Positions 8,060 through 14,188 of a stretch of 19,780 nt of DNA are shown here, piece by piece (the first letter of the stretch is position 1; each line of letters starts with the position of its first letter). The position numbers and the translations under genes were made by a program. Below the pieces are notes generated by a model, which searched no databases, was not told the DNA's origin, and saw nothing but the letters and a program-made list of their open reading frames with translations. Source of the DNA: HGM04593 sp045588345 (lineage in GTDB: Bacteria; Bacteroidota; Bacteroidia; Bacteroidales; Bacteroidaceae); contig JAZNDZ010000007.1 of the NCBI GenBank assembly GCA_045588345.1, forward strand, positions 1 through 19,780. Reading direction: 5' to 3'.

Positions 8060-9895
8060 TTATTCCTCTTTGCCGCGTTTTATGTATTCGGCCACAATTT
8101 TGGCCTTCGCTTTGCCAATTATCGACTCAATCTCTTTTGTATCAGCGAGTTTAATCCGTTTTATACTCTTGAAATGCTGTAGCAGGGCCTGTTTGCTCTT
8201 TTCTCCTATCCCCTTTATGCTATCCAGTTCTGATGCGGTTTGACGTTTGCTTCGCTTGTCGCGGTGGAATGTAATGGCAAAGCGGTGTACTTCGTCCTGT
8301 ATCTGTGTCATGAGCCGGAATAGGGGAGTGTTTTGTTTCAAGCCAATGACTTCGTTGTTTTTTCCCACCAGTAGTTCCGATGTACGGTGTCTGCCGTCTT
8401 TTACTAATCCTGCAATAGGTATATAAAGTCCCAGCTCATCTTCTATTATGGAGCGCATAGCCTCCATCTGCCCTTTACCGCCATCGGCAATGATGAGGCT
8501 CGGGAGTTCGCCGTTTTCTTCAATAATACGGCTGTAGCGGCGCATTACAGCCTCTCGCATAGATGCATAGTCATCCGGGCCTGTAACGCTCTTTATATTG
8601 TATTTGCGGTAATCCTTTTTGCTTGGCTTGAGTTTGCGGAATACGACGCATGCTGCAACAGCATCGCTTCCTTGTATATTCGAGTTGTCGAAGCATTCAA
8701 TAGTGAGCGGCATTTTTTCAAGGTGCAGAGCCTCCTGAATTTCTTTCATCATGCGTGTTGTCTTCTGCTCAGGGTTGAGTTTGTCTTCTTGTTTCAGACG
8801 GTCTGCCTTGTACTGTTTTACGTTCAGTCTTGACAATGCAAGCAGGCGAGCCTTTTCGCCTTTCTGCGGCACTGTTACAGTTGTGCCTTCTATTGGTGTT
8901 TCTATGGGAAATGGCACTATTATCTCCTTTGCGCTGCTGCCGAACCTCCCACGCAATTCTATTATGCCCATTGAAATCAATTCTTCATCGCTTTCATCGA
9001 GCCTTTTCTGGTACTCTATAGTGAATGCCTGGTTTATGCAGCCGTTTGTGATGTGCAGGAAGTTTATGAATGCATTCTTTTCGTCGCTTTCAATTGAGAA
9101 TACGTCAATGTTGGTCATTGATTGGCTTACGACCTCGCTGCGTGTCCTGAAATTCTCAATCAGCTCGTACCTTTTCTTTATCTTTTGTGCTTCCTCAAAA
9201 TCCAGTGAATTTGCTTTTTCCTTCATTTCCCCGAGAAGTTTTTCCTGCAGAATCTTTATATCGCCTTTTAGAATAGATACAACTTCATCTATGTATCCTG
9301 TATACTGCTCTCGTGAAATTTTGGCAATGCATGGTGCACAGCATTTCTTTATCTGGTATTCAAGACACGCGCTGTATTTACCGTTTCTTACCCCTTCGGG
9401 GGTAATTCTGAGGTTGCAAGTGCGTAACGGGTACAGTTCCTTTATAAGTTCAAGCAGGGCATGCAGTGCGCCGGCATTGGTGTAGGGACCAAAGTATCGC
9501 CCTGCACCTTTTATTATTTTTCTTGTCTTGAATATCTTTGGAAAATATTCATTTGTGATGCATATTGAAGGATAGGTCTTGTCATCTTTCAGCAATACGT
9601 TATAGCGAGGCTTGTGCTGCTTTATGAGGTTGTTCTCAAGAAGCAGTGCATCGGCCTCGCTGTTCACGACTACGTATCTGATGTCGGCAATCTTTGCGAC
9701 AAGCAGTCTTGTCTTTAATGTCTGTTGCTCTTTATTGAAGTATGAAGATACGCGACGCTTGAGGTTCTTTGCCTTTCCCACATATATTATTGTGCCGCTA
9801 TCGTTCAGGTATTGATAGCAGCCGGGTGAGTCTGGCAGGTTGTTTATAATACCTTTCAGGTATTCCTCCTTTTCGTTTCTCTTCTCCTTGACCAT
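8060..9895 (-). CDS. uvrC: Excinuclease ABC subunit C
   Basis: UvrC makes the dual incisions of nucleotide excision repair after UvrA/UvrB locate damage. The 611 residues hold the full set of domains. The N-terminal GIY-YIG nuclease (about 20-100) has PGCYQYL, IIYVGKAKNLKRRVSSYF and the later N-glycan-like NVLLKDDKTYP stretch. A cysteine-bearing segment ACLEYQIKKCCAPC is followed by the UvrB-interacting UVR motif near 210-240 (SLDFEEAQKIKKRYE). Then comes the RNase H-like C-terminal nuclease with ECFDNSN, ADGGKGQ and HRFAITFHR. A helix-hairpin-helix follows at the end (SIKGIGEKSKQALLQHF). The start codon overlaps the apt stop by one base (TAATG), so apt and uvrC are co-translated. Confidence 0.97.
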   Translation of the reverse strand: MVKEKRNEKEEYLKGIINNLPDSPGCYQYLNDSGTIIYVGKAKNLKRRVSSYFNKEQQTLKTRLLVAKIADIRYVVVNSEADALLLENNLIKQHKPRYNVLLKDDKTYPSICITNEYFPKIFKTRKIIKGAGRYFGPYTNAGALHALLELIKELYPLRTCNLRITPEGVRNGKYSACLEYQIKKCCAPCIAKISREQYTGYIDEVVSILKGDIKILQEKLLGEMKEKANSLDFEEAQKIKKRYELIENFRTRSEVVSQSMTNIDVFSIESDEKNAFINFLHITNGCINQAFTIEYQKRLDESDEELISMGIIELRGRFGSSAKEIIVPFPIETPIEGTTVTVPQKGEKARLLALSRLNVKQYKADRLKQEDKLNPEQKTTRMMKEIQEALHLEKMPLTIECFDNSNIQGSDAVAACVVFRKLKPSKKDYRKYNIKSVTGPDDYASMREAVMRRYSRIIEENGELPSLIIADGGKGQMEAMRSIIEDELGLYIPIAGLVKDGRHRTSELLVGKNNEVIGLKQNTPLFRLMTQIQDEVHRFAITFHRDKRSKRQTASELDSIKGIGEKSKQALLQHFKSIKRIKLADTKEIESIIGKAKAKIVAEYIKRGKEE

Positions 9896-10428
9896 TATTT
9901 GCCTTCAAGCGTCAGCAAGCATTCAATCTCTGCCTCAGAGGGGAATGTCTCACGTCCTTTCAATCCTTCAAGTTCAATAATGAAGTTTATCATCACTTTC
10001 TTTGGGTTGAGCTTCTTTACAAGGTGATAGGCGGCAAGCATTGTACCACCGGTTGCCAATAGGTCGTCGTGTATGAGAACTACGTCGTTCTCATCGATGG
10101 CATCTTTGTGAATCTCTATTGTGTCGCGTCCGTACTCCTTTCCGTAGGTTTCGCTTATTGTTTCTGCAGGCAACTTCCCTGGTTTACGAATGGGTACAAA
10201 CCCCGCGTTCAATTTAACCGCAAGAGAGGATGCCATGACAAAACCGCGTGACTCGATACCTACAATCTTTGTTATTCCTTTGTCCTTGTAAAGTTCATAG
10301 AGCGCATTGTCCATTTCACGTAGACACTCCGGGTTTTTGAATAGTGAGGTAACGTCTTTAAACTGTATTCCCGGGATAGGGAAATCGGGAATGTTTCTGA
10401 GGTTCTTGAGTAATAGTTCTTTGTTCAT
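9895..10428 (-). CDS. apt: Adenine phosphoribosyltransferase
   Basis: APT salvages adenine by joining it to PRPP to give AMP. The 177-residue protein has the family N-terminus (IPDFPIPGIQFKDVTSLF), the flexible-loop region around RKPGKLPAET, and the PRPP-binding signature VLIHDDLLATGGT at about 116-128. It lies 115 bp downstream of mnmG, and the gap contains the parS-like palindrome but no clear promoter, so it may be transcribed from the mnmG promoter. It overlaps uvrC by one base. Placing a purine-salvage gene with uvrC, dtd and tRNA-modification genes is, as far as I recall, a conserved arrangement in Bacteroidales rather than a functional pathway. Confidence 0.95.
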   Translation of the reverse strand: MNKELLLKNLRNIPDFPIPGIQFKDVTSLFKNPECLREMDNALYELYKDKGITKIVGIESRGFVMASSLAVKLNAGFVPIRKPGKLPAETISETYGKEYGRDTIEIHKDAIDENDVVLIHDDLLATGGTMLAAYHLVKKLNPKKVMINFIIELEGLKGRETFPSEAEIECLLTLEGK

Positions 10429-10522
10429 GACTGTATTGTTCTTGTTTGTTGTTATCTGAAATTCTAACTATCCTGAGCAGGTGTGGTTAACTCATACACA
10501 TCGAACTGTTGTTTTAAGGCAA

Positions 10523-10538
10523 TGTTCCACGTGGAACA
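10523..10538. other. parS-like centromere site (ParB/Spo0J binding)
   Basis: TGTTCCACGTGGAACA is a perfect 16-bp palindrome, 5 nt past the mnmG stop. It matches the widely conserved chromosomal parS consensus TGTTNCACGTGNAACA, using the C/G variant at the fifth and twelfth positions seen in several phyla. ParB nucleates here, spreads and loads SMC/condensin for chromosome segregation. Location beside mnmG (gidA) fits the classic origin-proximal neighbourhood. The palindrome is intergenic and has no U-tract, so a terminator role is less likely. parA and parB are not in the window. Confidence 0.8.
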
Positions 10539-10543
10539 ATCCG

Positions 10544-12415
10544 CTATTTTCGCATTAGCACAAGCAGTACATTTACATCGCTTGGCGACACGCCTGGTAT
10601 GCGGCTTGCCTGCGCAAGAGTCTCTGGGTTTATTGCTGTCAGTTTCTGCCGCGCTTCGGTTGACAACGACTCCAATGCGTTGTAGTCAAATTTTCCCTTT
10701 ATGCGAATGTTTTCAAGGCGAATCATCCGTTCGGCAAGTTCTCTTTCACGCTGTATGTATCCGCTGTACTTTATCTCAATTTCGGTTGCTTCAACAATCT
10801 CATCGCGGTCACGCTCCAATTTTTCAAGTTCTTTTCTTAGCGGGGCAATGTATTCGGCAATGGACTCAATTGTCACTTGCGGGCGTTCAATTATTGAATT
10901 GAGTTTGCAACCGCGGACAAGTGGGGTAGTGCCCAGTTCTTCGAGCCCTTTATTTATAAGGTTTGCTTTTACCGAGAAGTTCTTTATAAACTCTGTTAGT
11001 TTTGCAATCTTCTCTTTCTTGTCGCGTAGCCTTTGTACTCTCTCTTCTCTTGCCAGTCCAATGCTGTATGCCTTTTCTGTGAGGCGCATGTCGGCATTGT
11101 CGGAGCGTAGCAGAATACGGTACTCGGCCCTTGAGGTGAACATGCGGTATGGCTCGTCAACACCCTTGGTCACTAAGTCGTCGATTAGTACGCCAATGTA
11201 TGCCTCGTCGCGACGAAGTGTGAACGGTTCTTTGCCGTCAATCTTTAGGGCTGCATTGATGCCGGCTATCAATCCCTGTCCGGCAGCCTCTTCGTAACCG
11301 GTAGTGCCGTTCACCTGCCCGGCAAAGTAGAGGCCTTCTACAATCTTTGATTCAAGTGTGTGGCGCAGTTGGGTGGGGTCAAAATAATCATACTCTATTG
11401 CGTATCCAGGGCGGTATGCTACGGCATTCTCCAGTGCGGGGATTTTTCGCAGTGCGGTCAACTGTGCTTCCATTGGCAATGAGGATGAGAATCCGTTTAC
11501 ATAGATTTCCTGAGTTGTCTCTCCTTCGGGCTCCAGAAACAGCAAGTGTCTGTCACGCTCGGCAAAGGTCACTATCTTTGTCTCAATACTTGGACAGTAC
11601 CTTGGACCGACGCTCTGTATCTGTCCGTTGTAGAGGGGGGATTCGTCAAGGCTGTCGTGAAGAATCTTGTGTACCTCAGGATTTGTATAGCAACCCCAGC
11701 ATGGCAACTGCTTTAGGGTGCGTTCTGTGTTGCTGTATGAAAAACGGTGAAAATCGTTGTCGCCTTCTTGTATATCGGTTAGTTGCAAGTTAATTGAGCG
11801 TCGGTCTAAGCGAACAGGTGTGCCGGTCTTCATGCGTCCGGCTGTAATACCATGTGCAGTGATTGATTCTGTAAGTCCTTTGGCTGGAGGTTCAGCCGTC
11901 CTGCCTCCCTCAATCTGAACTTTACCAATATGCATCACTCCGTTCAGGAACGTGCCCGCTGTGATGATTGTGCATGTGGCGCGGAATTCTGCACCCAATT
12001 GAGTCCTTACGCCAACAGCCTTCCCGTTCTCAACTATAAGTTCAGTGGCAATGTCCTGCCACATTTCGAGGCCTGGTATGTTTTCAAGCGTTTCTCGCCA
12101 ATATTGGCTAAACTTCATTCTGTCGCACTGCGCACGTGGACTCCACATTGCAGGTCCTTTTGAACGGTTAAGCATGCGGAATTGTATAGATGCTTTGTCG
12201 GTTACTATGCCTGTGTACCCGCCAAGTGCGTCAATCTCCCTGACAATCTGTCCTTTGGCAATGCCGCCAATGGCAGGGTTGCAGCTCATCTGCGCAATCT
12301 TGTTCATGTCTATTGTCATCAGGCATGTGCGCTTGCCCATGTTCGCAGCGGCTGCGGCAGCCTCGCATCCTGCGTGCCCTGCACCGATAACCAGTATATC
12401 GTAATTGAAAACCAC
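10544..12415 (-). CDS. mnmG: tRNA uridine-5-carboxymethylaminomethyl synthesis enzyme MnmG (GidA)
   Basis: MnmG, with MnmE, builds the cmnm5/nm5 modification at wobble uridine 34 of several tRNAs using FAD and a folate C1 donor. The FAD-binding GAGHAGCEAA motif lies at the N-terminus, and both family signatures are present: GGIAKGQIVREIDALGG and NGTTGYEEAAGQG. The frame stays open upstream to a GTG at 12467-12469, but I chose the GTG at 12413-12415. It gives 623 residues and the usual start VFNYDILVIGAGHAG, follows an AAGAAGAAA tract, and lies downstream of a perfect -7 box at 12469-12476 that overlaps the upstream GTG. Transcripts from that promoter could not use the longer start. The C-terminus ends just before the parS-like site. 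Confidence 0.93.
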   Translation of the reverse strand: MVFNYDILVIGAGHAGCEAAAAAANMGKRTCLMTIDMNKIAQMSCNPAIGGIAKGQIVREIDALGGYTGIVTDKASIQFRMLNRSKGPAMWSPRAQCDRMKFSQYWRETLENIPGLEMWQDIATELIVENGKAVGVRTQLGAEFRATCTIITAGTFLNGVMHIGKVQIEGGRTAEPPAKGLTESITAHGITAGRMKTGTPVRLDRRSINLQLTDIQEGDNDFHRFSYSNTERTLKQLPCWGCYTNPEVHKILHDSLDESPLYNGQIQSVGPRYCPSIETKIVTFAERDRHLLFLEPEGETTQEIYVNGFSSSLPMEAQLTALRKIPALENAVAYRPGYAIEYDYFDPTQLRHTLESKIVEGLYFAGQVNGTTGYEEAAGQGLIAGINAALKIDGKEPFTLRRDEAYIGVLIDDLVTKGVDEPYRMFTSRAEYRILLRSDNADMRLTEKAYSIGLAREERVQRLRDKKEKIAKLTEFIKNFSVKANLINKGLEELGTTPLVRGCKLNSIIERPQVTIESIAEYIAPLRKELEKLERDRDEIVEATEIEIKYSGYIQRERELAERMIRLENIRIKGKFDYNALESLSTEARQKLTAINPETLAQASRIPGVSPSDVNVLLVLMRK

Positions 12416-12468
12416 TTTCTTCTTTTGCTTGTTGGCGAGGCAATACCATATTGCCCCATTGTAATGCA

Positions 12469-12476
12469 CAAAAATA
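12469..12476 (-). promoter_or_regulatory. -7 promoter element upstream of mnmG
   Basis: The minus strand reads TATTTTTG, a perfect TAnnTTTG match, placing initiation near 12462 and a leader of about 47 nt before the preferred GTG start. No clear TTTG occurs 19-21 nt further upstream. The rest of the 167-bp gap up to 12582 is AT-rich with no hairpin I would call a terminator for the ECF operon. Confidence 0.5.
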
Positions 12477-12582
12477 ATACAACTTAGCGGAATAGGCGTA
12501 TTATTCTACGGATTTTTTGCGGACAAGTAATGGTTAGCACATACTGTTCATGGCATTCTGCAAGATATATGTATGACGGTCT

Positions 12583-12960
12583 TTACTCTTTGTTTTGGTG
12601 CCGTTTGAAATAACTGTTTCTTATCCAATGGTCAAAACAAATTAGAATAAAGAATATTATTGTAAAGTGCAGGTAAGATGATGCAAATATCTCAAGTTGC
12701 AGGAATGTGTCTGTAATGCCGGAGAACATTCTTCTCATTTCTTCGCCGTAGAAATAGTACATGAAAAATCCAATACAGGTTGAGAGAACAATTGATGCAG
12801 TAACGATGGAATAGAATATCAGCCTTTCTGTTCTCTTTTCTTTAATGCGTACATGCTCTTCAATCTTCTGCATTGTGCAGAAGGTGAAATTTGAAGGCAG
12901 TGTATTGTTTCTGCTATTCAGAACCTTCCTTAAACCTCTGTCTTTTGTTTCCTGTTTCAT
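12583..12960 (-). CDS. Small two-helix membrane protein, candidate anti-sigma factor
   Basis: I do not recognise a named family. The 125-residue protein has a basic cytoplasmic N-terminus of about 46 residues containing LPSNFTFCTMQKIEEHV, a first membrane helix around 47-70, a short loop, a second helix around 95-112 and a charged C-terminal tail. The gene overlaps the upstream ECF sigma gene by 4 nt (ATGA), a coupling typical of a sigma/anti-sigma pair. Bacteroidales ECF operons often encode a small membrane partner whose N-terminus resembles LP-x-x-F-x-x-x-x-M. It has no HxxxCxxC zinc-anti-sigma motif. An anti-sigma function is inferred from position and topology; it could instead be an envelope protein controlled by the sigma factor. 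Confidence 0.7.
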   Translation of the reverse strand: MKQETKDRGLRKVLNSRNNTLPSNFTFCTMQKIEEHVRIKEKRTERLIFYSIVTASIVLSTCIGFFMYYFYGEEMRRMFSGITDTFLQLEIFASSYLHFTIIFFILICFDHWIRNSYFKRHQNKE

Positions 12961-13499
12961 AAATTATTAAGTATGAGGTATAACTTTTTTCTTGTACGGT
13001 ATAGTTTTATCTTTACATTGCTTTGGGTCATGCCCATGATTGTGGCTACTTCTTCTGTGGGTCGTTCATTCATATAATAGAGGGTTATGAGAGCCTGCTC
13101 TTCGGCATTCAGTTTGTCTATGGCTTCGGACAGTTTTTGCAGTTGTTCTTCGCTGCTGTTGTCCAGCGCTTCATCAATAATCTCAACTGGGATATCTGAA
13201 TATGCAGTGTCGTCCAGTTGAAGTGTGTCGTGCTTTCTTTTGCGTGCGGCCGAGAGTGCTGTATTGGTGGCTATGCGGTAGAGCCATGTGGAGAAACTGC
13301 TATCTTCCTTGAACGAGGACAACTGTCGGAACACTTTTATGAATACATCCTGTGTCAGTTCTTCTGCATCTTCCTTGCATGGGATAATGTGGGCAACAAG
13401 GTTGAATACTTGCTTGCCGTATCTGTTAAGAATGTGCACGTATTCTCCGCTCTTGCCGCTAAGAACTTCTCTGATTATATGTATGTCGTCTCTCTTCAT
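12957..13499 (-). CDS. ECF RNA polymerase sigma factor (sigma-70 family)
   Basis: The 180-residue protein has the two-domain layout of extracytoplasmic-function sigma factors. Region 2 spans roughly residues 22-88 with EDAEELTQDVFIKVFRQL and FSTWLYRIATNTALSAARKRK. Region 4 spans about 120-172 with LNAEEQALITLYYMNERPTEEVA and the helix-turn-helix MGMTQSNVKIKLYRTRKKL. It directs RNA polymerase to a dedicated set of promoters, usually on envelope or oxidative signals. The ATG at 13497-13499 is preceded immediately by an in-frame TAG, so translation cannot start further upstream. A putative self-recognised promoter ends only 8 nt before the ATG. The next gene overlaps by 4 nt and probably encodes its membrane-bound antagonist. 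Confidence 0.94.
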   Translation of the reverse strand: MKRDDIHIIREVLSGKSGEYVHILNRYGKQVFNLVAHIIPCKEDAEELTQDVFIKVFRQLSSFKEDSSFSTWLYRIATNTALSAARKRKHDTLQLDDTAYSDIPVEIIDEALDNSSEEQLQKLSEAIDKLNAEEQALITLYYMNERPTEEVATIMGMTQSNVKIKLYRTRKKLYLILNNL

Positions 13500-13507
13500 C
13501 TATTTTA

Positions 13508-13536
13508 TAGACGCGAAAATTCCAATACGGTTACAA
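13508..13536 (-). promoter_or_regulatory. Putative ECF-type promoter, sigma operon (auto-activation)
   Basis: On the minus strand TTGTAACCGT (13527-13536) is followed by 13 nt and CGTCTA (13508-13513). This resembles ECF promoters with a GTAAC-type -35 and a CGTC -10 about 15 nt apart. The identical bipartite element occurs on the opposite strand facing the divergent gene. The -10 ends 8 nt before the sigma ATG, so the mRNA would have almost no leader. Confidence 0.65.
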
Positions 13537-13567
13537 AATTTAAAAAAAATAATAAAGTTGTAACCGT
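13527..13567. repeat. 10-bp inverted repeat formed by the two -35-like boxes
   Basis: ACGGTTACAA (13527-13536) and TTGTAACCGT (13558-13567) are perfect inverted copies separated by a 21-nt A-rich spacer. They coincide with the -35-like boxes of the two divergent promoters, so symmetry follows from the promoter layout. Binding by a dimeric regulator is an alternative reading. Confidence 0.75.
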
Positions 13568-13586
13568 TTGCGGTTTGTTGCGTCTA
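13558..13586 (+). promoter_or_regulatory. Putative ECF-type promoter for the divergent membrane protein gene
   Basis: TTGTAACCGT (13558-13567), 13 nt, then CGTCTA (13581-13586) reproduces exactly the element found on the minus strand upstream of the sigma gene, while the spacer sequences differ. Transcription would start near 13593, giving a leader of about 39 nt before the ATG at 13632. The identity of all 16 specified positions supports shared recognition by the adjacent ECF sigma factor. Confidence 0.65.
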
Positions 13587-13631
13587 AAGGGTGTAAGAAG
13601 TGAATTGCTAACCTTTAAATTTTTAATAATT

Positions 13632-14030
13632 ATGTTGGATTTTATTATGGTTCCCGCCGTTTTTGGTATTATTACTTTGGGTATTTATAAGTTGTTTGAG
13701 CTTTTTGTACGTAAAAAGGAACGCCTGATAATCATTGAAAAAATCGGGGATAAACTGACTCCTGATATTTTGAATACCAAAATAGAATTTCCTGCAAGTG
13801 TTCCGAATTCATCTTCAGCGGCATTGAAGTTCGGTTGTCTGCTTATTGGGCTTGGAATAGGACTGCTTGTAGCCTTTGCCATTCACTATAACTTTGCATC
13901 ATTTGTGGAGAGTGAGTATTATATTAGAAGTACTATCTATGGTTCGTGTGTGCTGTTGTTCGGCGGTCTTGGATTAATTGCTGCCTTTATTGTTGAACTT
14001 AAACTTGGTAAAAAAAAGATAAAAGGCTGA
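13632..14030 (+). CDS. Small membrane protein, DUF6249-like
   Basis: The 132-residue protein starts MLDFIMVPAVFGIITLGIYK and has three predicted membrane helices: about 3-25, 65-88 and 100-122. Between the first two is a basic cytoplasmic-type segment (FVRKKERLIIIEKIGDKL), and the protein ends with a lysine-rich tail. The N-terminal helix followed by a KERL-x-x-IEK stretch is what I remember of DUF6249 proteins of Bacteroidota; their function is unknown to me. The frame is open further upstream, but I chose this ATG because the upstream part crosses the divergent promoter region and the sigma gene. It is divergent from the ECF sigma gene and preceded by a copy of the same promoter-like element, so it is likely part of that sigma factor's regulon. 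Confidence 0.75.
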   Translation: MLDFIMVPAVFGIITLGIYKLFELFVRKKERLIIIEKIGDKLTPDILNTKIEFPASVPNSSSAALKFGCLLIGLGIGLLVAFAIHYNFASFVESEYYIRSTIYGSCVLLFGGLGLIAAFIVELKLGKKKIKG

Positions 14031-14103
14031 TTGTCTCTTATAAAAATGATGATGAGTAAAAATGTTGCTTTAAACGACATCTTTTTTTATTTCTCTCCTA
14101 TAA

Positions 14104-14138
14104 CAAGAGGGTGCCCCCAAAAATAGGGCACCCTCTTG
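14104..14138. terminator. Hairpin between convergent genes
   Basis: A perfect 13-bp stem (CAAGAGGGTGCCC at 14104-14116 with its complement at 14126-14138) encloses a 9-nt loop. It stands between the DUF6249-like gene and the convergent TonB-dependent receptor gene and could stop both transcripts. No long T-run follows on either strand, which is why confidence is moderate. Confidence 0.6.
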
Positions 14139-14188
14139 CTGAAAGAAGTATTAGAAATGTGGTCAATTACTTTTTTCTGTTTTACTTT

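Noticed and set aside
10523..10538. Reading the mnmG-apt palindrome as a rho-independent terminator
   Set aside because: It has no loop to speak of and no T-run on the minus strand, while the match to the parS consensus is exact.
12131..12144. Other CACGTG cores (here, near 705, 14685 and 14917) as extra parS sites
   Set aside because: They lack the flanking TGTT/AACA half-sites and lie inside coding sequence.
13218..13631. In-frame upstream extension of the DUF6249-like gene (138 codons)
   Set aside because: It runs antisense through the ECF sigma gene and across the divergent promoter region; the ATG at 13632 gives the natural N-terminal membrane helix.
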